Source of the DNA: Lysinibacillus odysseyi 34hs-1 = NBRC 100172
Lineage (GTDB): Bacteria; Bacillota; Bacilli; Bacillales_A; Planococcaceae
Assembly (NCBI RefSeq): GCF_001591965.1
Contig: NZ_BCVX01000002.1
Coordinates: forward strand, 1 to 64,000
Direction of reading: 5' to 3'
DNA: 64,000 nucleotides
The translations under genes were made by a program, and so were the position numbers. Below, one piece after another: positions 1 to 8,559 of the stretch (positions are counted from its first letter, which is position 1; each line of letters opens with the position of its first letter). The notes beneath the pieces were generated by a model. That model was not told where the DNA came from. It searched no databases and saw only the letters and a list, made by a program, of their open reading frames with translations.

Positions 1-3000
1 ATACCTTTGATTAAGCCCTCATTGATATTGACACCGAACCCCATTGTGACACGGGAAGGAGAATGAATATCAAGCGCTGATGCAATGGTACGCGCAATAT
101 TATCCGCGATTTCTTGTGCCTTGGCATATAATGCAGAAGCTGTGGAGGACAGACCTTCAAGTAGTCCGAGTCCGGCATCGACACCAATCTGTTTCAATGA
201 AGAAAGCTCCGTTTTCGTACCCTCGGTAACACCTTTAATCTTCGCTGCCCAATCGTTCTGTAGCTTGGATAGCTCGGCATTAGCCGTCTTACGTAATTCA
301 TCAATTTTAGCTTGTGTATCAGTTTTCATGCCAATCAATTCTGTTTCGGCTTGCGTACGAGCTAATTGCGCCTTTTCTTGATACAAGGCACTGTATTGTG
401 TTAACTGTTCATCTGTTAACTGATTTAATGCCATTAACTCTGGAAGAGCCTTTACACCTAAATCGGATAGTTCAGCAAGTAAATCAGCGTCAATATTCCG
501 ACTGGCCAACTTCGCAAACTCTTCTTGCCACTGTTTGAAACCATCTACTTGAGATTGCAGATTGCTTAACAGCTCCGCACCGCTTGCTTTGACCTCCACA
601 GAGAAGGCAGAGAATGTATCAGCGAAGCTTGCTAAAGAAGATGCCCGTTTTGATACCGCGTCCTCGTAGGCCTTTGTTAATTCATTTTCCTGTTTAATTA
701 AGTCTTCGTTGATAGTATTGATCTTGTCTGTGTAAGTCTTGTTGATGGAAACTATTTCATCATTTAAAGCCTGCAATGCAGTTTTATATTCCTTTTGAGC
801 TGCAATACGCTGATCATTGGAACCTTCAAACAACGATAAAGACTGTTCCCATACCAAGACTTCATCCTTCATGGAAAGTTGGTCCAGTGACTTCTTATCG
901 CTGATAAACGATTTAATGCTTCCTAACAAATCTTTATATTTATTTTCGATTTCCTTCTTTTCATTTACTGCCAGCTTTGAACGGTCAGATGCAGCCTTTT
1001 CCTCCAGCTTCAAAATGCTCTCTGCTGCCTGGCTACGTAGTTTGTGAATCTTCGCAATTTCTTCACTCGTTAAAGCACGTTTCTTACTAGCAGCTGTCTT
1101 CTGGATCTTGGCAATATCCTCATTAGCTTTTTCATTTGTACTTCGAATGGCTTTTGCCAAGTCCTGATCAATTTTCACAGCTTGGTCTTTAAAAGACTTT
1201 TTCACTGCCAGAATGCCATCTGTAACACTTTGCATCACTTGCTGATTGAGCTGTTCGGTGGATTTGATACCATTAGCAAGACCAATACCAACCCATTCGC
1301 CCAGTTCCATCATGACACGTGATGGAGAGTGAATGCCTAAAATATCTTTTGCCCACTCGGGAATTAAACCAGCTAATTCTTCGACTTTTTTCTTTACGCC
1401 ATCAAACTTATTGCTGATGCCTGTAATTAGACCGTTAACGATGTCCTTACCGATTTGAAGTAGATTGATACCTTTTAAGAAAGCTTGCGCTTCTCCCCAC
1501 TTACTTTCTATTTTCTGTTTGACTTCCGCCATTTTTGTCTGGACAGTTTTCACTTTATCTGAAAAGAATTTGCCCACTGAAGAAACCATATTACCAACCG
1601 ATTTGACAGTATCATTATAAGCGTTTGTCCAATCACGCTTAATGGCCGCGCCGGTATCTTTCATCTTCTTGATAGTGTCATCTTTCATGACTTGCCATTT
1701 AGATTTCACTTCACCTGTTGTCCAATTTACTTGTTCAACATGTTCGCCAGCTTGAGCCTTTGCTTCAGCGACTACATTAGTGTGCATTTCTTCGGCTGAC
1801 TTTATTGTTTCATCCCGGGTTCTTTTAGCTTCAGTAATCATTAGTTGCGCTTGTTCTTCAGTGATTGCTCCGGTTTCATCACGTTGTTGCATAATAATTT
1901 TCAGGGCTTCTTCATACTGCTTTTGTGCTTCAGCAACCGTCTCATCTTTTTGTTTAACAGAATTTTTTACAACTTCAGCCGCTTGCAAAGCTGTAATTTC
2001 AGATGCTTCCTGTTTAAGACTTTCTAATATCACTTTTTGCTCTTCAGCAGATTCAGACATATGCACAATGGCAGCTTCTTTCATTTGAGCATTAATACGG
2101 TCTAATTCTGCTTGTTCTGCTAAAGTTACTTCCCGTCTTTCGTTTGTTGCAGTTTGTACAATTTCATTAGCTCTAGCCATTCCATCTGCAATTACTTGCT
2201 GTCTATTTTGGTGGTACGTTTGCATCTTCGCTATCGCTTCCGCTTCCTGCGCATCTGATAAAACAGAACTTTGAGCATAGAAACTTTGAAGTTGTGTTAA
2301 CTGTTCTGCGTGATCTGACTGCATTTCTGCTAATACTTGACCACCCATATTTTTATAGATCTCAGTAATCTTATTTGCCATATCCTGTGTTACCGCTTGC
2401 CCTGACCAATTCATTTGGTTTAACGCTACCGTAGCCTGATTTGATAAGTCTAAAAAACTTAAAACCGCTTCGGACGTTTCTTCAGATACTGCATCACCAA
2501 AAGACTTTACACCTTCGACAGCCGGACTAAAAGCGTCTTGTATAGTTTTAATCGCACTCGTTACAGCTACGATTGGAGCAAACAACCCTGTAATTGCACC
2601 TTGTAACACTGGGGAAAGGTTTTTAAACTCATCCCATTTGGTGTAAAGGATGGCTACACTCCCTACAAACGCAGCGATTATACCGATTGCGATGCCTACT
2701 GGACCAGCTATGGCCGCAATAGCTGCGCCAAACCCTCCTGCCGCGAGTCCTCCGCTGGTAAACAATCCGATGATTCCGCTAATAGACGAAATTAGACTGC
2801 CTGCAACCATAATTAGAGGCCCTATAGCACTGGCAATGGCTCCTATAGCCACCGTCACCCCTTGCATAGTTGGCGTTAAATCACTAAACCATTTAGCCAC
2901 GCCCTCCACAGTTGAAATGACTTTAGGAAGCCATTCTTCGGCTAAATCCAATAAGATTTTCCCTAACGGTTCCAAGGAAGCCGCTGCTGTGCGAGTAAAC

Positions 3001-4598
3001 GATTCCCAACGTTGACCAAAGGTTTGTTCCTGCGCTTGAGCTAATGCATCCATTGCTCCTTTTGCGCCTTCCAGACCTTCACGCGTGTTAAGCATTGCGT
3101 ACATGGCTTTTGCTTCGAGGTCTTCCCATTTGGTTCCGAATAAACCGACTCCAATGTTATTAGCAGCAACCTGGTCATCCATGGCTTCTAATTCAGGGAC
3201 AACGGCAGCCGCTACATCAGCAACCGTTCCTTTACCATTTAAGAAGTCCTTCCACACTTGTTGCGTGCTCTTTGAAAGTTCCTTCATTGAATCGGTTGTA
3301 GATTTTGAACCATCTTTAACACGGATTTGAAATTCTTTCATGACGTCATTGATATAATCAAGGTTATATACGCCAGCTTCACTGCCTCTTTGAAGGATTC
3401 CAAAGTATTCTTCAGCAGAGTACCCCATGTTAGCGAATAACGGCCCGTATTCGGCCAAGTTATCGAACATCTCATTCGAGAAGTTGAGGCCACTTTGAGC
3501 ACCCTTTGCCATCAAATCAAACGCTTCATCAGCAGATAAACCGAAGTTAACCATTAAGTTATTTCCGGCCCGTGTAACTTCATTGACATCTGATTCGAAT
3601 GTTTTAGCAAGGGCTATAGAGTCCCTTGTGACCTTTTCGATCTCACTGCCATCGATTCGCTTCATGTTTTGCTTAACGCGAATTAGGCCGCTGGAAACGT
3701 CTTCGAGTGACTCTCCGAAGCCATCCTTCCACACGGTTTTTGCTGTGTCTTCAAGCGCCTCGGCTTCTTCCTTGGTTCCCCCTAATGCCGCCTGAATTTG
3801 ACCGGCAGCATTATCGAATTGAGCCGCTGATAATCCAGCCGCTGCTCCTAACGCCACAACACCTGCAGCCGCCGCTTTAGCGCCATCTCCTAGATCGTCC
3901 ATTCCTTTACCTAACTGATTGACGGAACCTGTTGCCTGTTCGGCATCTAGCCTTAAACGTGCAAGGTCTTGCCGGATTTCATCAATGGGAGCCCCGTTAT
4001 CAGCATTTCGTAATGCGTTTCGGAATTCTTCTAAATCCTGCCCCGCTCCGAGAGATGCTCGGCCGATTTGATTAAGGGCTCGCTCCAATTGGTCAGCTGA
4101 AGCACTACCATCACGGATAGCGTTGGTTAAACGGGTACCGAGACGCGCCGAGAAGTCATCCACAGTTGTTCCAGTAGAAAGGAAGAACGTTTCTAAATGT
4201 CGTGTATTTTGAGCCAATCGGTCCTGCTCAGATTGCACACCGCTTAATTCCGATTGGAAACGCGATAGCTGCCCCTCTGTTTGAGCTAGTTCACGTTGGA
4301 ATGCCCGATACTGTTCTGCACCGATTTCCCCACGGTCGAATTGAGCCTGCACTTGTGATTGGGCCTGACGTAGAGTATCAAGCTTTTGCGATGTTTGTTG
4401 AATGGACTGTGTAAGCAATTCCTGCTTTTGTCTAACCAATTCTGCGTTACCTGGATCAAACTTTAAAGCACGCTCGACCTCTTTTAATTCCTTCTGCAAA
4501 TCTTTACTTTCTCGGTTAACGTTAGACAACGCCTGCTCTAATCCAGTCGTATTTCCATTGATTTCTATTGTGATTCCACGAATATTACCGTTTGCCAT
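1..4598 (-). CDS. tail tape measure protein, C-terminus beyond window edge
   Basis: The frame from an ATG at 4598 reads open to the left edge, so at least 1532 residues are visible and the stop lies outside. The start MANGNIRGITIEINGNT is typical of siphovirus tape measure proteins. It is followed by a long charged heptad-like region (residues about 20-120), an Ala/Gly-rich hydrophobic stretch near residues 560-650, and long coiled-coil repeats rich in Gln, Glu, Ala and Lys. In this family the protein sets tail length and is ejected during DNA entry. It lies directly downstream of the gpG/gpGT chaperone frames, the canonical position. The family is clear; C-terminal lysozyme or peptidase domains cannot be judged because the end is missing. 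Confidence 0.9.
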   Translation of the reverse strand, partial: MANGNIRGITIEINGNTTGLEQALSNVNRESKDLQKELKEVERALKFDPGNAELVRQKQELLTQSIQQTSQKLDTLRQAQSQVQAQFDRGEIGAEQYRAFQRELAQTEGQLSRFQSELSGVQSEQDRLAQNTRHLETFFLSTGTTVDDFSARLGTRLTNAIRDGSASADQLERALNQIGRASLGAGQDLEEFRNALRNADNGAPIDEIRQDLARLRLDAEQATGSVNQLGKGMDDLGDGAKAAAAGVVALGAAAGLSAAQFDNAAGQIQAALGGTKEEAEALEDTAKTVWKDGFGESLEDVSSGLIRVKQNMKRIDGSEIEKVTRDSIALAKTFESDVNEVTRAGNNLMVNFGLSADEAFDLMAKGAQSGLNFSNEMFDNLAEYGPLFANMGYSAEEYFGILQRGSEAGVYNLDYINDVMKEFQIRVKDGSKSTTDSMKELSKSTQQVWKDFLNGKGTVADVAAAVVPELEAMDDQVAANNIGVGLFGTKWEDLEAKAMYAMLNTREGLEGAKGAMDALAQAQEQTFGQRWESFTRTAAASLEPLGKILLDLAEEWLPKVISTVEGVAKWFSDLTPTMQGVTVAIGAIASAIGPLIMVAGSLISSISGIIGLFTSGGLAAGGFGAAIAAIAGPVGIAIGIIAAFVGSVAILYTKWDEFKNLSPVLQGAITGLFAPIVAVTSAIKTIQDAFSPAVEGVKSFGDAVSEETSEAVLSFLDLSNQATVALNQMNWSGQAVTQDMANKITEIYKNMGGQVLAEMQSDHAEQLTQLQSFYAQSSVLSDAQEAEAIAKMQTYHQNRQQVIADGMARANEIVQTATNERREVTLAEQAELDRINAQMKEAAIVHMSESAEEQKVILESLKQEASEITALQAAEVVKNSVKQKDETVAEAQKQYEEALKIIMQQRDETGAITEEQAQLMITEAKRTRDETIKSAEEMHTNVVAEAKAQAGEHVEQVNWTTGEVKSKWQVMKDDTIKKMKDTGAAIKRDWTNAYNDTVKSVGNMVSSVGKFFSDKVKTVQTKMAEVKQKIESKWGEAQAFLKGINLLQIGKDIVNGLITGISNKFDGVKKKVEELAGLIPEWAKDILGIHSPSRVMMELGEWVGIGLANGIKSTEQLNQQVMQSVTDGILAVKKSFKDQAVKIDQDLAKAIRSTNEKANEDIAKIQKTAASKKRALTSEEIAKIHKLRSQAAESILKLEEKAASDRSKLAVNEKKEIENKYKDLLGSIKSFISDKKSLDQLSMKDEVLVWEQSLSLFEGSNDQRIAAQKEYKTALQALNDEIVSINKTYTDKINTINEDLIKQENELTKAYEDAVSKRASSLASFADTFSAFSVEVKASGAELLSNLQSQVDGFKQWQEEFAKLASRNIDADLLAELSDLGVKALPELMALNQLTDEQLTQYSALYQEKAQLARTQAETELIGMKTDTQAKIDELRKTANAELSKLQNDWAAKIKGVTEGTKTELSSLKQIGVDAGLGLLEGLSSTASALYAKAQEIADNIARTIASALDIHSPSRVTMGFGVNINEGLIKG

Positions 4599-4621
4599 TT
4601 CTTCACCACACGTTTCTATAT

Positions 4622-4652
4622 AAAATAAAAAGCCCGCAAAAATATGCGAGCT
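4622..4652 (-). terminator. hairpin terminator/attenuator before the tape measure gene
   Basis: On the - strand an 8-bp stem (AGCTCGCA paired with TGCGGGCT, one G-U pair) is followed at once by TTTTTATTTTA. It starts directly after the gpT stop and precedes the tape measure start at 4598. Its place inside the late operon suggests partial termination, lowering tape measure mRNA relative to head and tail-tube genes. Confidence 0.65.
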
Positions 4653-4868
4653 TTAGAAGCTGTCGAAATCGGCTTGAGAAGCCTTCCGGACAGCTTTTTT
4701 CTTTTTCTTCGGATTTTTCATTTCGAAATATTCATCGATGTGATCCAGGACCATGCCCATTGTCATTGAATCCAAATCTTCATGATCCAATCTTGCTTCC
4801 TTACATAAAACAAGGTACGTTTCAGTGGAGATGCCTTCCCCGCTGTCCGTCCCCTGCTTTTGCCCTAT
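4653..4868 (-). CDS. gpT-like extension of tail assembly chaperone, reached by -1 frameshift
   Basis: The upstream gpG-like gene ends in three AAA codons and a TAG. The run of nine A at 4867-4875 is a slippery site. A -1 slip puts the ribosome in a frame that stays open to a TAA at 4653-4655 and encodes about 70 residues. The product contains an acidic stretch (DHEDLDSMTMGMVLDHIDEY), a Lys-rich segment and the ending ASQADFDSF, which is typical of phage T-type chaperone extensions. No separate start codon or ribosome site precedes this frame. In lambda-like phages gpGT coats the tape measure protein during tail assembly. Frame and ending are seen directly; frameshifting is inferred from the family. 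Confidence 0.8.
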   Translation of the reverse strand: MGQKQGTDSGEGISTETYLVLCKEARLDHEDLDSMTMGMVLDHIDEYFEMKNPKKKKKAVRKASQADFDSF

Positions 4869-5191
4869 TTTTTTTTAGATGAAATGGTTAGTGCAATTAA
4901 CTCTTGCAGTTGTGGCACTAAATCCATGATTGGGAAGACATCGAAGCTATCTAACCAAGTCATTGGGTCTTTGATATCTGAATTGGCTGTTTTAGCGAAT
5001 GTCCAGGCAATATCGTAAAAGACATCAAAGTCAATCTTCCGGATATCTTCTTCTTTCATTTCTTTTGTAATGCCCATCTTAAATAGATCAGCGAATAAAT
5101 CGCGTCCGAATTGCATTTTATATCGTTTTGGAATAGCGCCAGTAGACTTAAACGCTACATCCTTACCGTCAATATTGATTGTGATTTCCAT
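4865..5191 (-). CDS. tail assembly chaperone, gpG-like
   Basis: This 108-residue protein lies between the major tail protein and the tape measure gene, where siphoviruses keep the short tail chaperone. It begins with a beta-rich stretch around IDGKDVAF and continues with helices, ending SSKKK. The last codons form an A9 slippery run, so a fraction of ribosomes should make a longer gpGT product. The ATG at 5191 has a GGAGGG ribosome site supplied by one of the dispersed CTGTGGAGGGC motifs at 5198-5208. Such chaperones bind the tape measure protein and recruit tail-tube subunits. The function is assigned from position and frameshift layout, not from a strong motif. Confidence 0.8.
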   Translation of the reverse strand: MEITINIDGKDVAFKSTGAIPKRYKMQFGRDLFADLFKMGITKEMKEEDIRKIDFDVFYDIAWTFAKTANSDIKDPMTWLDSFDVFPIMDLVPQLQELIALTISSKKK

Positions 5192-5214
5192 TTACTTGCC
5201 CTCCACAGGTTAGA

Positions 5215-5787
5215 TTAAGGTGTTGGCGTTACCTCTGGAACGAATACCGATGTGTACCATGCATTGTAAACAGCTGCATCCGTCTCAGCGGTAGTTGAAT
5301 TTTTTACAATTCCTTCTGCTGTCGGAGCCGCAACAAATGATAACTCCTGCGTACCCGGCTCAGTCGTATCCGTTTTTGTTTCCCCAGACATACCAGGACG
5401 TGATACCGTAACGTTATATAGAGCATGTCGAGTAGCTTTAACATCACCATCAAATTCGAATAATAGTGCAATTTTTTTGACTTTGGCATTAGCTGTTTCA
5501 GTTAACACACCTTCAGCACTCAAAATATCGCCTAACACGTCTACACGGAATGATTGAATCAAATTAGCAACTGTCAGTGTGCCTTCGTAGCCGCTATTTG
5601 TGGAAGTCGTGTAATACACACGGTCATCAGCATAGAAATCTGATTGCTCACCTTTTGGATCTAAATTTAATGCCGTAGCTCCCGGGAACGGTACTGGCTT
5701 TGTATAAGTTAATGTACCGTCTGCCCCCTCTGTTGCTACCGCATAATGAACGTTTTTAATACCAAACTGCACTTTATTTTCTGCCAT
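5215..5787 (-). CDS. major tail (tube) protein
   Basis: The protein has 190 residues from the ATG at 5787, preceded by AGGAGG; a longer in-frame start farther upstream overlaps the preceding gene and lacks a site. It begins MAENKVQFGIKNVHYAV and is beta-rich, with segments such as GATALNLDPKGEQSDFYADD and a Pro/Thr-rich end. This matches the phi13-type major tail protein family that stacks into the tail tube. It sits between the tail terminator gene and the gpG chaperone, as expected. Ig-like C-terminal additions found in some relatives are absent. Confidence 0.85.
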   Translation of the reverse strand: MAENKVQFGIKNVHYAVATEGADGTLTYTKPVPFPGATALNLDPKGEQSDFYADDRVYYTTSTNSGYEGTLTVANLIQSFRVDVLGDILSAEGVLTETANAKVKKIALLFEFDGDVKATRHALYNVTVSRPGMSGETKTDTTEPGTQELSFVAAPTAEGIVKNSTTAETDAAVYNAWYTSVFVPEVTPTP

Positions 5788-5798
5788 AATATAGCCTC

Positions 5799-6119
5799 CT
5801 AATTGATTAATTTTGTTGAAAATGTGCATTTAAAAACTCCCTCGTCTTCGATGAATATTTCATCATAAGACCAAGGGAGTTCGTTTTCTTTTAACATATC
5901 TTTGATTTTCTTCTCAGCCGCTAAATTTTTAGTAGCTGAATATAACTCAATATCTACATAAGTCGATTCTGTAAGGACCGTATTATCTGCTGCAAAGGTA
6001 TCGCCACTAACGACCAGGTAACAAATGAAAGGTAATGGCTGGCCGCTTTTAAAATGTGAGTATGCTGTAGGATAGATGGCGTTCAGCTTCTGCGCCAATT
6101 GAGGCAAAGTTAATGTCAT
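5799..6119 (-). CDS. tail terminator / tail completion protein
   Basis: The 106-residue protein lies between the gp10-like gene and the major tail protein, the normal place for the tail terminator that caps the tube and joins it to the head. It overlaps the upstream gene by 4 nt, so the two are probably translationally coupled. The N-terminal helix (LPQLAQKLNAIYPTAYSHF) followed by beta strands (PFICYLVV, TYVDIELYS) resembles the small alpha/beta tail terminators of HK97-like phages. The call rests on gene order and general fold pattern. Confidence 0.65.
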   Translation of the reverse strand: MTLTLPQLAQKLNAIYPTAYSHFKSGQPLPFICYLVVSGDTFAADNTVLTESTYVDIELYSATKNLAAEKKIKDMLKENELPWSYDEIFIEDEGVFKCTFSTKLIN

Positions 6120-6472
6120 TGCTGCGCCGCCTCCTCTACCTTCCGAATAAATTCGTCAACGACAAACTCTTCGACAGGCTTAATGTGGACGACAGCCGGT
6201 ACCCGACCGCCTCCTACTTTGGCATGCCCCTTCTCCAGTAGATGAGTGAGCTGGTAATGCTTCGAATTATGCAGAATCCATTTGGTACCTACCTTTTTCT
6301 TCGTCCAGCTGCTGGCATACTTCCCGTAACGTTTAGGACTGGCCGCCTTTAACCTTTGCACACCTTCATCCGCTACCTCTTCAGCTGCCCTTTCGATATC
6401 GCTGTTTAATGCGCTTGAATACCGTTGCAATTGACGTGTGATTTCAGATGCCAGGTTATTAATATTTGTCAT
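6116..6472 (-). CDS. HK97 gp10-like head-tail joining protein
   Basis: This 118-residue protein has a helical N-terminus (LASEITRQLQRYSSALNSDI) followed by a basic region with SPKRYGKYASSWTKKK and a beta-rich stretch ending in GHAKVGGGRVPAVVHI. That pattern of helix, SWxxK, LLEKGHA and a glycine-rich hairpin is the signature of the HK97 gp10 / putative neck protein family. It overlaps the following tail terminator gene by 4 nt and abuts the head closure gene. The predicted role is in the neck connecting capsid and tail. Confidence 0.85.
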   Translation of the reverse strand: MTNINNLASEITRQLQRYSSALNSDIERAAEEVADEGVQRLKAASPKRYGKYASSWTKKKVGTKWILHNSKHYQLTHLLEKGHAKVGGGRVPAVVHIKPVEEFVVDEFIRKVEEAAQQ

Positions 6473-6838
6473 CTATCCACGCCCTTCCGCTACGATCGTT
6501 ACAGTGGCATTCATATCATCATCGTTAATAGCACTTTTCACATCATAGCTAACGCCATTTTGTACAACTTCAAATGTTGTATGTTCATCATTAATAAAGC
6601 CATCTAATGACTTCGCATACTTTACAACGAAACGTTTTTCGACTTTCGTTTGCTCTCTTCCGGCCTCCATCAGTTCGCTACCTTTTAGCGTTTTGATCAT
6701 CGCCCAATAGCTTCCATAGTCCTCAAATGTTTCGGTTTCTTGTAATAGCTCATCTGTAGTTAAAGTGCGTTTACGAAGTAAAATCCTATGGCGATACAAA
6801 CCGGTATGATTGTTTTCATTGTATTTAAATTGCTTCAT
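6473..6838 (-). CDS. phage head closure / head-tail adaptor protein
   Basis: The start is placed at the ATG at 6838, giving 121 residues beginning MKQFKYNENNHTGLYRHRI. A longer frame upstream has no ribosome site, while GGAGGG inside the motif at 6846-6856 lies 8 nt before this ATG. The protein has RILLRKR followed by strands around YWAMIKTLKGSE and EKRFVVKYAKSLDGF, typical of SPP1 gp16-like head closure proteins that seal the portal after packaging. It overlaps the connector gene by 14 nt and is followed directly by the gp10-like gene. The assignment is supported by both pattern and order. Confidence 0.8.
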   Translation of the reverse strand: MKQFKYNENNHTGLYRHRILLRKRTLTTDELLQETETFEDYGSYWAMIKTLKGSELMEAGREQTKVEKRFVVKYAKSLDGFINDEHTTFEVVQNGVSYDVKSAINDDDMNATVTIVAEGRG

Positions 6839-7139
6839 TGCCTTCGCCCTCCACAGATGAGGAAGAGGATTCAAGCGCCTTGGCGATGCTCAGATTATTA
6901 ATCTGTGTAAGGAAATTCGTATGGAAGTATTCAAGCGCATCATTGTAAACATACCGGGAACGCTCAAATACAAGCTCCTTAAACCGTCCGCTAGTGTTTA
7001 TATCATAATCACCGCAAACGTCCCGTAAGTCCTCTAAAGAGGCTTTTAAGATGCGTCTTAAATTGTCATCCTCATCATCGCCAAGCCGCATACGCAGTTT
7101 AAATTCCTCGATAATTTCCTGTGTAATTGGTTCGACCAT
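6825..7139 (-). CDS. head-tail connector protein (gp6-like)
   Basis: The 104-residue, mostly helical protein starts MVEPITQEIIEEFKLRMRL and contains the pattern EDDNLRRILKASLEDLR, followed by a helix with RSRYVYNDALEYF. This is the layout of the HK97 gp6 / DNA packaging connector family, which forms a ring under the portal. It lies between the capsid gene region and the head closure gene. The C-terminus ends in five serines and VEGEGN, encoded by a dispersed YTGTGGANGRC motif that also supplies the ribosome site of the next gene. Confidence 0.8.
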   Translation of the reverse strand: MVEPITQEIIEEFKLRMRLGDDEDDNLRRILKASLEDLRDVCGDYDINTSGRFKELVFERSRYVYNDALEYFHTNFLTQINNLSIAKALESSSSSVEGEGNEAI

Positions 7140-7144
7140 CTAGA

Positions 7145-7339
7145 TCACTCCTTGTCTTTAGGAGCTGCTACTTCCTCGATGAAAATTTGCTCGTACTTAT
7201 TTTTCTTCGTCGACAATTCTTCCAGTCGCGCTTTAGTCGCTTTCGAACCTTCTTTCGGATAAGAATCACCGACCTCGTACACATGACCATCATGCTTTGT
7301 CTCTTTGAACCGTCTTACCACTTTGTATTCAACAGCCAT
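7145..7339 (-). CDS. small phage structural-region protein, unknown function
   Basis: A 64-residue basic and acidic protein with AVEYKVVRRFKETKHDGHVYEVGD followed by a helix (KATKARLEELSTKKNKY). Short proteins with a KVxxxFxDxxDGxxYxxGD core often follow the capsid gene in HK97-like phages of Bacillales; their role is not established. It lies 36 nt downstream of the capsid stop and just before the connector gene, with a GGAGG ribosome site. I do not recognise a defined domain. Confidence 0.7.
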   Translation of the reverse strand: MAVEYKVVRRFKETKHDGHVYEVGDSYPKEGSKATKARLEELSTKKNKYEQIFIEEVAAPKDKE

Positions 7340-7362
7340 TTATATCCCTCCTATAAATAATG

Positions 7363-7385
7363 AAGACCCCTTAAATTAAGGAGTC
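7363..7385 (-). terminator. possible weak hairpin after the capsid gene
   Basis: On the - strand GACTCCTT and AAGGGGTC form an 8-bp stem with one G-U pair around AATTT, followed by TTCATTATTT. It overlaps the capsid stop codon. The tail is poor in uninterrupted T, so this is at best an attenuator or an mRNA 3'-end stabiliser for the capsid message. Confidence 0.35.
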
Positions 7386-8533
7386 GGCACCGAAGTGTTG
7401 AATTGGATATTTAGATTGTAAAGAAGTGCTGTTTTATTGTCTTTTGGCTTGCCGTTAGCAAACTGTTTGATTGTATAAAGCATTGCATCCTCAATCGCCA
7501 GAGTTTGATCAAATTTATTTAATTTGTAACCGCCAGCGATTGCTGCTAGATAAGAACCTTTTACAAAGAATAACGCTTTCCCTTCTGGGATTTCTTCCGA
7601 TTCGACAACTTGAATGTTGTATGGAAGCGCAGTAACCCATTGGCCGTTAGCTGTTTGAATAGTATTACGAGCCTGTACTGAAATGGCATCCGCTGGGTTA
7701 ACAAGCATTACTACTCGATTTAAAACCTTACGTGCTTTATCTTTTGCATCCTTCGATAAAGCCTTGATTACATCGTGTAATTCACCCGCAACCGTTTGAC
7801 CGTACTCAGAAGGGGCGAATGTTAAAGTGCCTTGTGAAGTTTTCTCAGTTACCGCACCATTTTCCGCTACATCCTTCATCAAGCCTATAGGTTCATTTTG
7901 AGATGGTCCACGACCGTTTACTAACCCGTACTCTAAACCGACAGAGTAAGATTCAACCAGCAATGTGCGTACATAACGCTCAACCCATTCAGGTCCCAAA
8001 TCCAACATATCTTTCGGGATAACTGCGAAGGCAGTGAGTTTTAACTGACCGATTTGTTCTTCTCGGAATGCAGCAGATACTTGCCCTTTAATTTCACCGA
8101 ATAAAGCACCCCATGCGTATGCCTTTGTAGCATCCGAATAAATATAGCGAGTCACCGCGCCTAAATCCTTCAATCCAATCACATCAAGTAACGGATGCTC
8201 TGCTACTAAATCCTCAAATACTCGCTCCTGTGTAGTTACTGGCAAAATGGAGTCTTCAGCAAAACCACCGCTAACAGTTACAGCATTAAAGAATTTACGC
8301 TCCTCAGAAGTTAAAACATTTTGACCACGAGCCGCTAAAATCTGTGCATCATGCACTTCATTGCGAGCTTCTGTTGTAATTTGTTCAGTTAGATCCGTTT
8401 GCAAAGCAGCAAACATATCGTTAAAGGCGCCTTCTAATTGTTCTGGCGATGAATTTTCTGCCTTTACCAAATCCATATACGCTTGCTTTTTAGCATTAAA
8501 GTTATCCATTGTACCTTTTAGTTTCATAGTCAT
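7376..8533 (-). CDS. HK97-family major capsid protein
   Basis: The 385-residue protein starts MTMKLKGTMDNFNAKKQAYM and has an N-terminal coiled, scaffold-like region (residues about 1-95) followed by the HK97-fold body, with VTTQERVFEDLVAEHPLLDVIGL, the middle VIPKDMLDLGPEWVERYVR and a C-terminal part with AIAGGYKLNKFDQTLAIED. The N-terminal region is probably removed by the protease encoded just upstream, since no separate scaffold gene is visible. GGAGGG lies 8 nt before the ATG. The gene order portal, protease, capsid is classic for HK97-type phages. Confidence 0.93.
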   Translation of the reverse strand: MTMKLKGTMDNFNAKKQAYMDLVKAENSSPEQLEGAFNDMFAALQTDLTEQITTEARNEVHDAQILAARGQNVLTSEERKFFNAVTVSGGFAEDSILPVTTQERVFEDLVAEHPLLDVIGLKDLGAVTRYIYSDATKAYAWGALFGEIKGQVSAAFREEQIGQLKLTAFAVIPKDMLDLGPEWVERYVRTLLVESYSVGLEYGLVNGRGPSQNEPIGLMKDVAENGAVTEKTSQGTLTFAPSEYGQTVAGELHDVIKALSKDAKDKARKVLNRVVMLVNPADAISVQARNTIQTANGQWVTALPYNIQVVESEEIPEGKALFFVKGSYLAAIAGGYKLNKFDQTLAIEDAMLYTIKQFANGKPKDNKTALLYNLNIQFNTSVPTP

Positions 8534-8559
8534 TCAAATGACCCTCCTGTTTTTAAGTA

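Noticed and set aside
2650-3015. 121-residue Ala/Pro-rich + strand frame
   Set aside because: Mirror of the hydrophobic Ala/Gly-rich part of the tape measure gene.
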